A stretch of DNA of 64,000 bases from Closterium sp. Naga37s-1 (GCA_947471745.1 CANJKZ010000092.1:1798001-1862000), one strand, 5' to 3'. Counted from the stretch's first letter, positions 11,510 through 22,649 are shown. A program made the numbers and translations. Notes: generated by a model from the sequence alone, not told the origin.

Positions 11510-12899
11510 AGTACCTAGAGTAGCAGACTCACTAGCACCTAGAGCAGCAGCCTCAATGCCCGGGTCGGGCGGAACATAGAGGTAAAAGTCACCCTCAGCA
11601 CTATCAGTCACAGCATACATGGCAGCAAGGATAGCATCGAAATCAAGATCAAAGATAGCAACATTCTACTTAAGCAGATCACCCCAGCAAGGGAGCTCAG
11701 CGCCGTCAGGAAACTGGGCACGCCAGGCATCAGTCAGGCGACCGAAGCAGCGCTGCGAAGTGTGCGGCAGCCCGCACGTCTCCCCACGGCGCCCGCCGGT
11801 GCGAAGAACGTAAGTACAGGGACCAGCACCCCCAGCCCTCCCACGCCCAGCGTACCACTCACGAAGCTGCTGGGGCGCGACAGGAACGCGGCTGCTGCTG
11901 GCGCTGGCTACCGCCAAAGCCTCCACGCTGTGCGACGCCACCTCGGCCAGCACCACCACCGCCTCCACCTCCACCGCCGCTGCCGCTGCCTCCACCACCT
12001 CCACCTCCGCCCCCACTCCCGCCACCACCCCCACCTCCACCGCCACCCCCTCCGCCCCCTCCACCGCCTCCACCGCCGCCCCCTCCGTCCCCTCCACCAC
12101 CCCTGCCCCCCTTGCCCTTGCTGTTGCGGCGCCTCCCACTAGGAGCAGACGTAGCCCCGACCTCCTCAGTGCCAACGAGGTCGACAGCAGCAGCAGAAAC
12201 AACAGAGAGGAGAAGGGGGACGGGGGAGCACCCCTCAAAGAAAGGGGCGCGAGGGTCGCCGCGAGAAGCACCTACAGCAACTATACTCTTCTCAGCTGCA
12301 GTAAGGCGCTCCTCAAGCAGGTCGACGGTGAGCTCAGTGGGGCAAAGGTAGAGAAAGTGGTCCCTGACTGAAGAAAGGGAGTTAGGGAGACGGGTGACTA
12401 GGTAGTAGAGGGTGATGTACATGGGGGGGGGGGGGGGGTTCTTGGCACAGAACTCAGTGGGAAGCGCAGCGCGGTAGCGGGTGTCACTAGTGCGGAGGTG
12501 AGTAATGAGGTCAGCGACTGTGGCAAAGGCAGCAAGGTCAGGGAACAGGTACGGCAGCATGACGCAGCTGAGAGCAGCAGTGGCAGGGGAGGAGTAGCGC
12601 GCGACAACAGCGTCATACAGAGACTTTGCAGTCTTGAACTGGCCAAAGTGCGCGCGCTCAGCAGACGGGAGGTGACTACGAACAGCAAGACGAGCAACAG
12701 CGTCACAAGTAGTCCACTGTAAGCGAACCGTACTGGCAGCAGTGGCAGCAGGTGCAGGAGAGACACCGGACGTGTGATCGAATAGGGAGACTCCGTCCTT
12801 GGAGTCGCATTGAAGAAAGAGCTGTAGGTCGTCTACCCAAACGTCGAAGTCAACAGCATGACCCTCAGCATCAAAGGCAAGAACAGTACAGCTAGCCAT
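11510..12899 (-). pseudogene. copia-1 gag
   Basis: Starting at ATG 12,899 (minus) there is an open frame of 346 codons to 11,859. The N-terminal domain (VDFDVWVDDLQLFLQCDSKD, then AHFGQFKTAKSLYDAVVARY and LVTRLPNSLSSVRDHFLYLC) is typical of copia Gag capsid. After about residue 240 comes a long Gly run (about 12,000-12,115). A frameshift follows, then an LREWYAGRG module and CTYVLRTGGRRGETCG with H and C, the variant zinc-knuckle-like motif. A stop near 11,670 and the copia-2 insertion at 11,505 break the link to protease. This is the only copy of the N-terminal Gag domain of this family in the window. Confidence 0.82.
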
Positions 12900-13656
12900 A
12901 GCGGCAGAAGCAGCAGTAGCAGCAATAGCAGCAGAAGCAGCAGTAGCAGTAGAAACAGCACGGGCAGGGCAGTGTGGCTCAGTAGGGCGGCGCGGCTCGG
13001 TAGGGCGGCGCGGCTAGACTAGGCGGCGCGGCTCGGTTGGCGGCGCGGCTCGGCTGGGCGGCGCGGGTGCTTACTAGGGGCGGGTGCAGGGCAGGGCCGC
13101 AGCTGGCGGGTAGGTCAGGGCCGCGACTGGGGCGGCAGCAGGGCAGGGCCGCGACTGGGCAGCGGTAGAGCAGGGCCGCGACTGGGGCGGCTGCAGGGCA
13201 GGGCCGCGACGGTGAGGCCGCGACAGTGAGGCCCAGGTGCGACGGCGGCAAGGCAGGGCCGCGACAGGTGCTGCAGGCGCGACGACGGCTGCAGGACAGG
13301 GCGCGACGGCGGGGCCACGACGGTGGCAGCAGACGCGTCGGCGGAGACGGGAGGGCCGCGACAGCGGCTGCAGATCAGGGGCCGCGACTTGGGGCGGCAG
13401 GGCAGGGCCGCGACGTAGGGCGGCAGGAGAGGGCCGCGACGGGCGGCAAAGCAGGGCCGCGACAGGCGGCTGATTAGGTCACGACGGGCGGCAACAAGGC
13501 AGGGCCGCGACGGGCGGCTGAGGCAGGGTCCCGACTAGCGCGACAGCAGGGCAGGGTGCGCGACGGCGCAGGAGAGGCAGGCGCGACAGCGCGCTTCGGG
13601 TAGGTAGGAAAGTTTCAGTGGTGGGCCCTAAAAAAAACGTTCCCACAAGGGAACCT
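12900..13656 (-). other. copia-1 5' leader, GC-rich and repetitive
   Basis: A leader of about 750 bp lies between the primer binding site and gag. It is made of irregular repeats of GCAGGGCCGCGAC and, close to gag, of AGCAGCAGTAGCAG. I see no conserved coding signal in it. Confidence 0.6.
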
Positions 13657-13669
13657 GCTCAGAATACCA
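13657..13669 (-). other. copia-1 primer binding site
   Basis: On the minus strand TGGTATTCTGAGC directly follows the LTR. It is a diverged version of the initiator tRNA-Met complement TGGTATCAGAGC. Confidence 0.65.
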
Positions 13670-13800
13670 TGTCAGAAATGTGAACGAAGGAATGATTGAA
13701 CTAGCATGCAGGTGGGTACAAGTAGGAAACCTAAAAATGTTGTACCCTATATTAACTACCCCACTACAGCCTACACAGACTATGTCATATATGTTTGACA
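13670..13800 (-). repeat. copia-1 5' LTR (131 bp)
   Basis: On the plus strand it runs from TGTCAGAAATG to ATATGTTTGACA, so on the element's strand it starts TGTCAAACATATATG and ends TTCTGACA. It is similar to positions 1-96 and related in sequence to the LTRs of copia-2 and copia-3 (shared GGCTGTAGTGGGGTA). Confidence 0.88.
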
Positions 13801-14638
13801 GTGATGGTAGTGATTTATCTGTTCGCACTATGCATATTTTTGTATGTTGGATGGTATTGTGGTAATTACGTGACCGTCATGAAATGCATATATGTTATGA
13901 ATTGTACACATATGCTTAAATTAATATAATGATACATACTTGAATGAATATAATGATACATGCTTGAATGAATATAATGATACAAATTATATAAATGCAT
14001 TATGCAATGATGACAATAGTGCTTCAAAATGCATAATGTTTGATGTTGAAATGCACGCATACCAGTACATGATATAAATGCGTGACAGCTAACGATACAA
14101 AAAACTATGCTATCGCATCCCCTGCCTAGCATGGGGGGGAGCTAATAGCATAATCCTTGAACAATCAGCAGTCACATGAAACAACACAATCTGTAAATTC
14201 TAAAAAGATGGTTAACTCTATCATCTCCAGTTCAAGTGGGCTCCCGACAGGCGCGCCAATGAACCTTCTAATGAAATGATAGACCTGATTCACCTTTTTT
14301 TAACCCAGACATGCATTGTTATTGCAATGATGGATGAATGCACACTCAAACAAGCAAACACATTCACAACAACCAAACGCATGCACAGCAACAAAACGAT
14401 CCGAAAGCCCACGATAATACATAAAAGATGCAAAACAAAGCAAAAATGGCAATATGGTAAATCCTATAAGTGACAACTACAAATTCTCCAGATTGGACTC
14501 GTCTTCCTGATCAGCAAGACTCCTGATAAAAAAAAAAAAACGATAAAGAGAAAGGGAAGGCAAGGTAGGGTCAAGATAACAGAAAACAGATCACATCAAA
14601 CAAAGCAGAAAACAGAAGCATAAAATGAAAGTATAAAA
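13801..14638. other. AT-rich interval between elements, no gene seen
   Basis: This ~840-bp AT-rich stretch contrasts sharply with the GC-rich elements on both sides. It holds a short tandem repeat of about 22 bp (three units of AATATAATGATACA with spacer, 13,922-13,985). ORFs are short and random in look. Its last five bases (14,634-14,638, TAAAA) are the left copy of the copia-3 target duplication, so it is the pre-insertion DNA, perhaps host DNA or an older unrecognised repeat. Confidence 0.6.
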
Positions 14639-14769
14639 TGTCAAACTTATATGTTGCATGTTGTATAGGCTGTAGTGGGGTAGCCCATATGGGGTACAAA
14701 CCAGATTAGGGTTAGTACTTGTACCCATCATGCTCCTAGTTCATTCATCCTTGTTTTCACATTCTGACA
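14639..14769 (+). repeat. copia-3 5' LTR (131 bp)
   Basis: It starts TGTCAAACTTATATG and ends TTCACATTCTGACA; the first 61 bp match 23,770-23,830. It is preceded by the TAAAA duplication. Confidence 0.9.
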
Positions 14770-14783
14770 TGGTTTCTGAGCAG
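14770..14783 (+). other. copia-3 primer binding site
   Basis: TGGTTTCTGAGCAG follows the LTR directly. It is in the primer-binding position and is a diverged relative of the initiator tRNA-Met complement. Confidence 0.6.
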
Positions 14784-15959
14784 TAGGTCCGTAGGACCGT
14801 TTTTTTTTTTGTTTCGGGCCCACCATTACCTAGTGACCGACTGCTGTTACCGCGTTACCCCACGCCCTGCCCTGCGCTGCACCGTCAGCGCGCGCCCTGC
14901 CCTGCCCTGCCTTGCGTCGCGCTGCACCGTGCACGCCCTGGCCTGCCCCGCGTCGCGCTGCCCCGCGCACGCCCTGCCCTGCCCCGCGCACGCCCTGCCC
15001 TGCCCAGCGTCGCGCTGCTCTACGCACGCCCTGCCCTGCCCCGCGTCGCGCTGCCCCGCGCACGCCCTGCCCTGCCTCATGTCGCGCGCCCCTGCAGCCC
15101 GTCGCGTCGCGCGCCCCTGCTGCCCGTCGCGTCGCGCGCCCCTGCTGCCCGCCGCGCCGTGCGCCCCTGCAGCCCGTCCCGTCGCGCGCCCCTGCAGCCT
15201 GTCGCGTTGCGCGCCCCTGCATCCCGTCGCGTCGCCCGTCGGCCCTGCCCATGCCTGTCGCGTCGCCAGAGCAGGCTGCCCCAGCCCGCTGCGACGCCCG
15301 TCCGCCTTGCCTGCCTGCGCGCCACCCCTGCACGCCCCGCGTCGCGCCGCCCCGAGCAAGCCGCTCGCGCGCAGACCCTTGCAGCCCGCGCGCCGCTCGT
15401 CTGCAGCCCGCGAGCCTCCCCTGCAGCCCGCGAACCGCCCATGCAGCCAGCGCGCTTGCCTCTTGCAGCCAGCGCACTGCCCCTGCAACCCACGAGCCAC
15501 CCCTGCAGCCCGCGAGCCGCCTCTGCAGCGCCCAGCGCGCCCTGCCAAACCCTAAAATAAATAAATAAATATATAAAAACTAAAAATAAAAGAAGAGGAG
15601 CCCTAGGTGCTGCTGCCCCAGGAGCTACTGCTTGCTACTGCCTGCTACTGCCCTGCTCTGGCCACACGCCGCCCTGCTCTGGCCGCGCGCCGCCCTGCTC
15701 TGGCCGAGCGCCGCCCTGCTCTGGCCGCGCGCCAATTTGCTCTAGCCACGCGCCGCCCTGCTCTGGTCACGCGCCGCCCTGCTCTGGCCGCGCGCCGCCC
15801 TGCTCTAGCCGCGCGCCGCCCTTCCCTGACCGTGCACGGCCCCGACCTACCTTAGTGCCGCCTCGCCGCCCTTCCTTCCCTACGTGTTGCCCTGCTGGTC
15901 ACATGACTTCTCTTCACGGCAGCGGTGGGAGTGGTGGCGGCGGTGGCGGGAGCAGTGGG
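14784..15959 (+). repeat. copia-3 GC-rich leader with tandem repeats
   Basis: Repeats on CCTGCCCTGCCCCGCGTCGC lie at 14,870-15,090, on TCGCGCGCCCCTGCAGCCCG at 15,085-15,230, and a 21-bp repeat GCCCTGCTCTGGCCGCGCGC at about 15,650-15,830. Overlapping ORFs on both strands are alanine-, proline- and arginine-rich products of base composition. I see no Gag domain here, only the leader. Confidence 0.65.
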
Positions 15960-17220
15960 AGTGGTGGCGGCCTCAGTGGCAGTCGCGGTGCAGCTAGTCA
16001 GTTGGGCGTTTCTGGCGGTGGCTAGATGCAGCTGCAGCGACGTCCGAGCGAGACCCTTACAACCCAGCAGCTTCGTGAGTGGTACGCTCGTAGGTGTCGT
16101 GGCGGCGGCAGCAGTGGCAGTCGCGGTGCAGCTAGTCAGTTGGGAGTTTCTGGCGGTGGCCTGGTGCAGCTACAGCCGCGTCCGCGCGAGACCCTTACGC
16201 CCTAGGAGCTTCGTGAGTGGTACGCTCAGTGTGGGGGGTCTCTGTTATAGTCACAATAGGCTTGAATGTGCCTAAAACGAAAGATAGAGAGCACAGACGG
16301 ATTTCTGCACAGCGGCTTCAAACGTTGATAGCGTTCTGCTCACAGCTGCAAATGACTTGATTCAAATTGGATCTGGAGCATCTTCACGTCGTCTACAATT
16401 AGCAATTTAGATTGCACGATTTGATAAAGAATTGACGACACAGCGTTGGTTTGAACGAACGGTACTATGGCAGCCACTATATCTTAGAACACAAGATAGG
16501 AAGAGTTACGAGTTGGGAATGACTCCCAGCTCCTACAAACCCCAAGAGCCGAGGTACAGTGATGTGGAACAGTGCCACACTGTCCCCAACCACGAAGGGT
16601 CTCGAAACTACCCTTCACTAGGGCCTACACCAAGTGAAATGTTACACTACACAAAGTAATGTAACTATCTTCAATATCTTGAGGTGTACCCTTTTTGGCG
16701 AGCTTCGAAATCACTTGAGGCTTGACACCAAGGCTCGGGCTCTTCATCACAAACTCATCCTTGAGTTCTTGATGGGTCTGCTGCACACACCTGCGACACG
16801 CCGAATGTTCGACACAGGACAAAATAGAAACCGCGCGCGAGACACAAACGACCGCGTAACACGCGTCTAGCGATAACTCGCTATTGACTCGACACACACA
16901 CACTCGACATCATGACTCAACATTCACACACAATTATAAGCATGAAATATATATTATCCCATGCCCTCATACCATTCCATACACACACACATTCACGCAC
17001 ACGGACAACAAGCCGAGTGCAAACCGTAGGGTTGCACCAACAGTCTCTTAGTAGTGCTCGCTGCCCGTACATCATTCGCACAGGTGATCAGGCTGGTCAG
17101 ACATGCGGGACACCTGGCCACACACATTCCCGCTGCTTTTCCTGTATGAGCGACATCTGACGTGCAGAGTTTGGCGACGCGGCTGAGCTCCCCCGCTGGC
17201 TAGAGCTGCTTAGGCAGGGC
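15960..17220 (+). pseudogene. copia-3 gag C-terminal remnant, split by a solo LTR
   Basis: Two QLREWYA-type modules (about 16,065 and 16,205; the second has a stop just before ELREWYA) are followed by the solo LTR at 16,243-17,042. Reading resumes after the second GTCTC with CPYIIRTGDQAGQTCG, GH and RC, the Cys-x13-Cys-x4-His-x4-Cys motif. A TGA near 17,158 and another break separate it from the protease-bearing frame. Confidence 0.7.
16243..17042 (-). repeat. Solo LTR of the copia-5 family (800 bp)
   Basis: Read on the minus strand it starts TGTTGGTGCAACCCTACGG and ends ATTGTGACTATAACA, like the 820-bp LTRs at 52,204-53,023 and 57,973-58,792. It is 20 bp shorter because it has one copy of a short repeat (around CGCGGTTTCTATTTTGTC) that those LTRs have twice. 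GTCTC at 16,238-16,242 and 17,043-17,047 is the target duplication. A single LTR with intact duplication implies LTR-LTR recombination. Confidence 0.93.
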
Positions 17221-20200
17221 GTGGATGTCTTTGCACTAGACTATGACGCTATCCTTACAGCCATGTATGCATTGATTATTAGTGCTGAGGGTGACTGTTA
17301 CCTGTGTGTGCCGCCCGACCCAGGTATAGAGGCTGCTGCTGCTCTAGGTGCTAGTGCGTCTGCTCTCTCTGGTACTGTGCCTGCTGAGGCCTTGCACACC
17401 TTCACGCTTGACTCAGGTGCTTCCCGCTGTTTCTTTCGCGAAAGTACCACAGTCACACCACTCCCTGCACCTGTTGCTGTCAGACTGGCTGACCCCTCAA
17501 GGGGCCCAGTTCTTGCCCGTTCTACCACTGTTCTCCCGTGTCCGGCGGTTCCGTCCGGCTCACTCTCAGGTCTTCACCTCCCCTCGTTCTCTACGAACTT
17601 GGTGAGTACCGCTGCCCTCCAGGATGCGATGGTTGATACCTTTACTCCTGAGGGACAGCGTGTGGCGATCTGCACGTGTACACGGACGGGCCGTCACCTG
17701 GCCACGTTCACTCGTCGGCCTGGGTCGAGCCTGTACACACTGACTACTGAGGCTCCTCAGGTAGCTGCATCAGCGTCCGCGTTAGGTCAGCTTGCAGCCC
17801 CTTGCTCGTGTCGAGCCCTGTCACACCAGACTCCTTTGGCACCACCGCCTTGGTCACCCCTCCCTCCCACGCCTCCGTGGCATGCACTCCCGTCTCCTTG
17901 TCTCTGGTCTTCCCAGGTCTCTGCCAGCCCTCCCGCGCTCGCCCGCCCCGCCCTGCCTTCCTTGCGTCGAGGGGCGGCAGCGCGCCGCTCCTCACTCCTT
18001 GTTGCCCCCGACGACTTCTCCCCTGCAGACTCTCCACACGAACATGTAGGGCCCAGCCCGTGTCCGTGGACAGGGCCGCGAGTGCTACTTTCTGCTGGTT
18101 GTTGACGACTACTTACGTTACACCATGGTCTTCCCCTTGCGCAGCAAGGGGGAGGTCCCTGATGTTTTGATCCCTTGGATCCGCGCTGTACGTCTCGAGC
18201 TCAGCGAGGATTTCGACTCGGACCTTCCTCTCCTGGGACTGCACTCTGACAGAGGTGGTGAGTTCTCCTCCGACCTCTTGCGGGACTTTTGTCGTGGGGA
18301 GGGCATTCGCCAGATGTTCACGCTTCCGGCCTCTCCGCAACAGAATGGGGTTGCTGAGCGCCGCATTGGCTTAGTCATGGAGGTCACTCGTACCTCCATG
18401 ATCCATGCGGCTGCCCCCCAATTTCTGTGGCCGTTTGCGGTTCGGTACGCTGCGCATCAGCTCAACCTCTGGCCCTGTGTCTCCTTGCCAGAGACCTCGC
18501 CGACACTGCATTGGACGGGAGAGGTTGGCGATGCGTCGGTGTTACGGGTCTGGGGATCTCGTGCCTTAGTTCGCGATACCTCCGCAGACAAGCACTTCTC
18601 CCGCGCCATTCCCTGTGTCTTCCTTGGTTTTCCCCCTGACACACCTGGCTGGCAGTTTTACCACCCCATCTCGCGCCGTGTCCTGCCCTCTCAGGACGAC
18701 ACGTTTGACGAGTCGGTTCCCTTTTACCGTCTCTTCCCCTACCGCACTTCCCCTCTCCCCCCCCCGCCGCTCTTCCTCGCACCAGGTCCTCCTCCGGTAG
18801 ACCCCCTCCCCCCTCAGGGTCCTTCTCCCTCAGGTGTGTCCCAGGTAGACCCTGTCGAGCCTGTCGAGGTAGCTGTCGACTCTGGTGCTGCTAGGGGTAC
18901 TGCGTCTGGGGGTACTGAGCCTGAGCGTGCGGAGCCTGGGGGTGCTGAGTCTAGGGTTGCTGAGTCTGAGGGTGCGGAGCCTGGGGGTGCTGAGCCTAAG
19001 CGTGCGGATCCTGGGATTGCTGAGCCGGGGGGTGCCGCACCTGAGCGTGCTGAGCCTGTTGGTACTGGAGCTGCTGGTCCCGGAGGTGCTGGTGACCCTG
19101 GAGCTGGCGGCGCTGGAGCTGGTGGTCTTGGAGGTACTGGAGCTACTAGTTCTGGCGGTGCTGGTGGTCCAGCGGGTGTCCCGTCACGGCGGGAGTCCCT
19201 CTCTCCACCGCAGCTGCGCGAGTGGTTTGCTTGGCGCTGTAGCCTTCGGAGTGGAGCTCCTGGAGCCGGGGGGCCTGCCGCCTGAGGCCCTGGCGCTGGA
19301 GGTACTGGAGCTGCTGGTCCTGGAGGTGCTGGAGGTGCTGGAGCCGCTGGCCCCGACTGTGCTCGTCCTGGAGGTACTGGAGCTGCTGGAGCTGGAGGTG
19401 CTGCAGGAGTTGGAGCTGGAGGCGCTGCCGTTGGAGGTAGCGGAGGTGCTAGAGTTGCTGGTCCTAGAGGTGCTGGAGGTGCTGCAGCTGCTGGTTCCGG
19501 AGGTACTCTTACTAGAGGTACTGGAGCTACTCGAGCTGGGGGTGCTGCAGGAGTTGGAGCTGGAGCTGCTGGAGGTACTGGAGCCGCTGGTCCCGGAGGT
19601 GCTCGTACTGGAGGTACTGGAGCTGCTAGAGCTGGTGGTGCTGCTGGTGTTGGAGCTTGAGACCCTGGAGCTGGAGACCCCGGAGCTGGAGGCGCTGGCC
19701 CTGGGGGTGCTGGTGCTGTTGGTGCTGGTTCTGGGGGCGCTGTGCAGCCGCGACCGTACTTCGTTCCACTGCTTGAGCAGGTTCTTGGTCTCCCGTCTTC
19801 TACTGACCTTTCTCCTCCCTTACTATGTCCACCGCCTGACCCGTCGCAGCCACAGTTACAGCCAGCCTCCCCACTGCCTGCTCCTTCTCTTTACACTGAG
19901 GAGACTGGAGGTCTTGCGGAGCGTCGTGAGCCTGCGTCTCGTCCTGCCTCGCCTGTTCGCGCTGTTCGCACTGGTCGTCGTGTTCCGCGTCAGCGTCCTC
20001 CTCTTGTCCCCGGCATGCACCATATGGCACTTCGTCCTTCCTCTGTTCCACATCGTGTTCCCCTGCTGTCTCCTCCTGCATCCTCTCTTGCTGACTGACT
20101 AGACCCTGACTCTTACTTCTTTCGTGCTGCTAGTCCTACAGTCACACGTCTTCTGGCCACTGTTGTCACTGACCCTTCATTTCAGTCCACTACTACGTCT

Positions 20201-21086
20201 GCCCTGGTTGCTGAGCTTGTTGACTTTGCTGCCGCCTGTCGTCTAGACTACGCCGCTAGTCTTGTTGCTGAGTCTGCATCTGTCTGTCCTCCGTCCGTCG
20301 GGGGTGAGTGTTCTCTTGGCACGGACGTCCTTGAGGACAGGTAGGAGGACTTTGAGTGCTTTGCAGCTGCTGTACCTCATCTCGTGTCCATGTTGATTGC
20401 ATCTGAGGGAGACCCGGATGCACCAGACATCCCGACCCCGCGCACTTACACAGAGGCGATTACGGGTCCCTACTCCTCTCAGTGGCAGTCAGCCATGGAC
20501 GCAGAGATGGCATCCTGGAAGTCCACAGGCACTTACGTCGACGCAGTTCCCCCTCCTGGGGCAAACATAGTCGATGGCATGTGGATTTTTAGGGTGAAGC
20601 GGTGGCCGGGTTCTCCGCCTGCCTTCAAGGCTCGTTACGTTGCACGAGGCTTCAGTCAGCGACAGGGAGTTGACTTCCTCCATACCTTCTCCCCTACCCC
20701 AAAGATGACTACTCTTTAGGTACTGCTGCACGTCGCCGCTCAGCGTGACTACGAGCTTCACTCTCTTGACTTCAGCAGAGCTTTCTTACAGGGCAGCCTG
20801 CACGAGGAGATCTGGCTGCGCCGCCCACCTGGCTTCACTGGGTCGTTTCCTGCAGGTACCCAGTGGAGCCTCCGGCGGCCAGTCTACGGTCTCCGCCAGG
20901 CGCCTCGCGAGTGGCACGACACACTGAGGACGACTCTTGCGGCTCTTGGGTTTGCTCCTTCGACTGCTGACCCGTCGCTGTTTCTACGCACCGACACCTC
21001 ACTGCCGCCGTTCTACATCCTCGTGTACGTCGACGACTTGGTCTTTGCCACTGCTGACACTGAGGGACTGGCTCTAGTGAAGTCGG

Positions 21087-21229
21087 TGTCAGAATGTGAT
21101 ATTTGTCTAGCCTGGAGTGGGGTACTCTTTAGCGAGTATAGCCCAAATTTGGGTTTCCTATATGTACTCAACTGCCTGCTTGTGCAAACTCTATTTCTCT
21201 GTTCTAACTTTCTAGCTGCTATTCTCACA
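21087..21229 (+). repeat. copia-4 5' LTR (143 bp)
   Basis: It starts TGTCAGAATGTGATATTTG and ends GCTATTCTCACA, matching 22,507-22,649 with about eight differences. Confidence 0.92.
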
Positions 21230-21241
21230 TGGTATCAGAGC
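21230..21241 (+). other. copia-4 primer binding site
   Basis: TGGTATCAGAGC is an exact form of the widespread initiator tRNA-Met primer site. Just downstream, GGGTTCGAATCCC (21,249-21,261) looks like a tRNA T-arm/B-box, but no complete tRNA fold is visible. Confidence 0.88.
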
Positions 21242-22506
21242 AAAGGTCTCGGGTTCGAATCCCAGTGTGTGCACTTCGGGCATCCCAGTGCGGGGGGGTG
21301 TTAGAGGTCCACTGGTGATCCCCGATTGATCTTAGGGAAGGGTTACAGACTCGTTGTCATGGGGGGTTATGGGTGCACTGACCCGCAACTTAACAAGCCA
21401 TTTTATCCCAATGGTTAGTGGCTGGGATTCTCACATGCTGTTAGAGCAGGTCGACCCTCCCTGGTCGATCCTGTGGATGGGCCCACCCGATGCTTTGGCT
21501 GCTATACTGCCTGTCGCACGCCCCGGGCGAGCGACGTTCTCTGCTTGCCGCGCGCCTGGCGCGTGCAGCGTTTTTTCTTCCCGCCGCGCCCTCGGGGCAC
21601 GTGGCGGTTTCCTGCCCGCCGTCGCGGCGCCCCGGGGGCCCGCGCGTCGCCCCCTCCCGTTGCCCGTCGCGGCGCCCAAGGGGCCCGCGCGCTGCCCTAC
21701 CCGTCGTCCGTCGCGGCGCCCTGGGGGCCCGCGCGTCGCCACCCCTCCCGTCGCCCGTCGCGGCGCCCTGGGGGCCCGCGCGTCGCCACCCCTCCCGTCG
21801 CCCGTCGCGGCGCCCTGGGGGCCCGCGCGTCGCCCCCTCCCGTCGCCCGTCGCAACGCCCCGAGGGCCCGCGCGCTGCCCCGCTTCTGCTCGCACGCCAC
21901 CCCAACTGCTTCCCGCGTTTCTACCCCACGCCGCCTGCGTTTGGGGTGTGGGGGTGGCGGGTATGGGGGTGGCGGGTGTGTGAGCCGTCCCCTGCTCCTC
22001 CTCCGTCTCCCACTACTGCAGCTGCCGCTGAGGGGGGTGGGTGTGTGGGAGCCGAGGGAGTGGTGCTAGGGGGGTGACGTGGGAGTGGAGCTAGGGGTGC
22101 AGTAAGGGGTGTGTGAAAGGGGGGTGGGACAGTTGGGGGAGGTTGGGCGGAGGTAGCCGTCGTGTCGCCAGCAGCGCCAGTAGTCCGGAGGCTACAATCT
22201 CCGGTAGCCCAGCGAGCCTGCTGCGCCAGTTGCCCGTGGGTCCGTTGCTCCTGCCGCTCGGAGTTAGCCGCAGAGCCAGTTACTCCTGTAGTCTGGGGCC
22301 CTTGCTCCGGTAGCCACCGTGCGCGCCGCTCCTGTTGCCCGTGTGTCTGCAGCATCACCCGTCGCCTCCTATCTCCTCTCCTCTCACAGTCCCGCCTCCT
22401 CCTCCTCACTTGCCCTCTGTGACTGCCTCTAGCTTTGCTTGTATTTGTGAACCTGCTCTATGACTGCTTGCTGTGCTGATTATACCCCACTTTGACTATG
22501 GGGGTG

Positions 22507-22649
22507 TGTCAGAATGTGATATTTGTCTAGCCTGCAGTGGGGTACTCTATAGCGAGTATAGCCCAAATTAGGGTTTCCTATATGTACTCAACAGCCTGCT
22601 AGTGCAAACTCCTCTTCTCTGTTCAAACTTTCTAGCTGCTATTCTCACA
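22507..22649 (+). repeat. copia-4 3' LTR (143 bp)
   Basis: It is the second LTR, preceded by CTATGGGGGTG and followed by GTCAG, the changed copy of the target duplication, after which the copia-3 RT frame resumes. Confidence 0.92.

Larger units (their letters stand above)
1..13800 (-). mobile_element. copia-1: Ty1/copia element, minus strand, cut by window edge and split by copia-2
   Basis: Read on the minus strand the order is LTR (13,800-13,670), primer binding site, GC-rich leader, gag, then, after the copia-2 insertion (4,631-11,504), protease remnant, integrase, reverse transcriptase and RNase H, polypurine tract and the other LTR (96 to beyond position 1). Gag-protease-integrase-RT-RNase H is the Ty1/copia order. 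Removing copia-2 and one copy of its TCACT duplication rejoins the reading. Both coding parts carry stops and frameshifts, so the copy is dead. LTRs of about 131 bp are very short for this superfamily. The outer target duplication cannot be checked because the left flank lies outside the window. Confidence 0.9.
21087..22649 (+). mobile_element. copia-4: small non-autonomous LTR element inserted in copia-3 RT
   Basis: The element is 1,563 bp with 143-bp LTRs (21,087-21,229 and 22,507-22,649) about 94% identical. A primer binding site follows the first LTR and the purine tract CTATGGGGGTG precedes the second. Flanks are GTCGG and GTCAG, a 5-bp duplication with one later change. The 1,277-bp interior has no protease, integrase or RT. 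It has GC-rich repeats, including a 47-bp unit starting at GTCGCGGCGCCC (21,710, 21,757, 21,804). It must have been moved by proteins from another copia element, of which copia-2 and copia-3 relatives, with similar LTR ends and purine tracts, are candidates. Confidence 0.9.

Noticed and set aside
13922-13985. CRISPR-like short repeat in the AT-rich island
   Set aside because: Three adjoining AT-rich units without unique spacers in a eukaryotic context; a simple tandem repeat.
14809-15568. Four overlapping ORFs of 130-250 codons in the copia-3 leader
   Set aside because: Same cause: GC-rich repeats give open frames on both strands; nothing resembles Gag.
21230-21275. Possible tRNA gene at the copia-4 primer site
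   Set aside because: Only a T-arm-like GGGTTCGAATCCC is present; no acceptor, D or anticodon arms can be paired.
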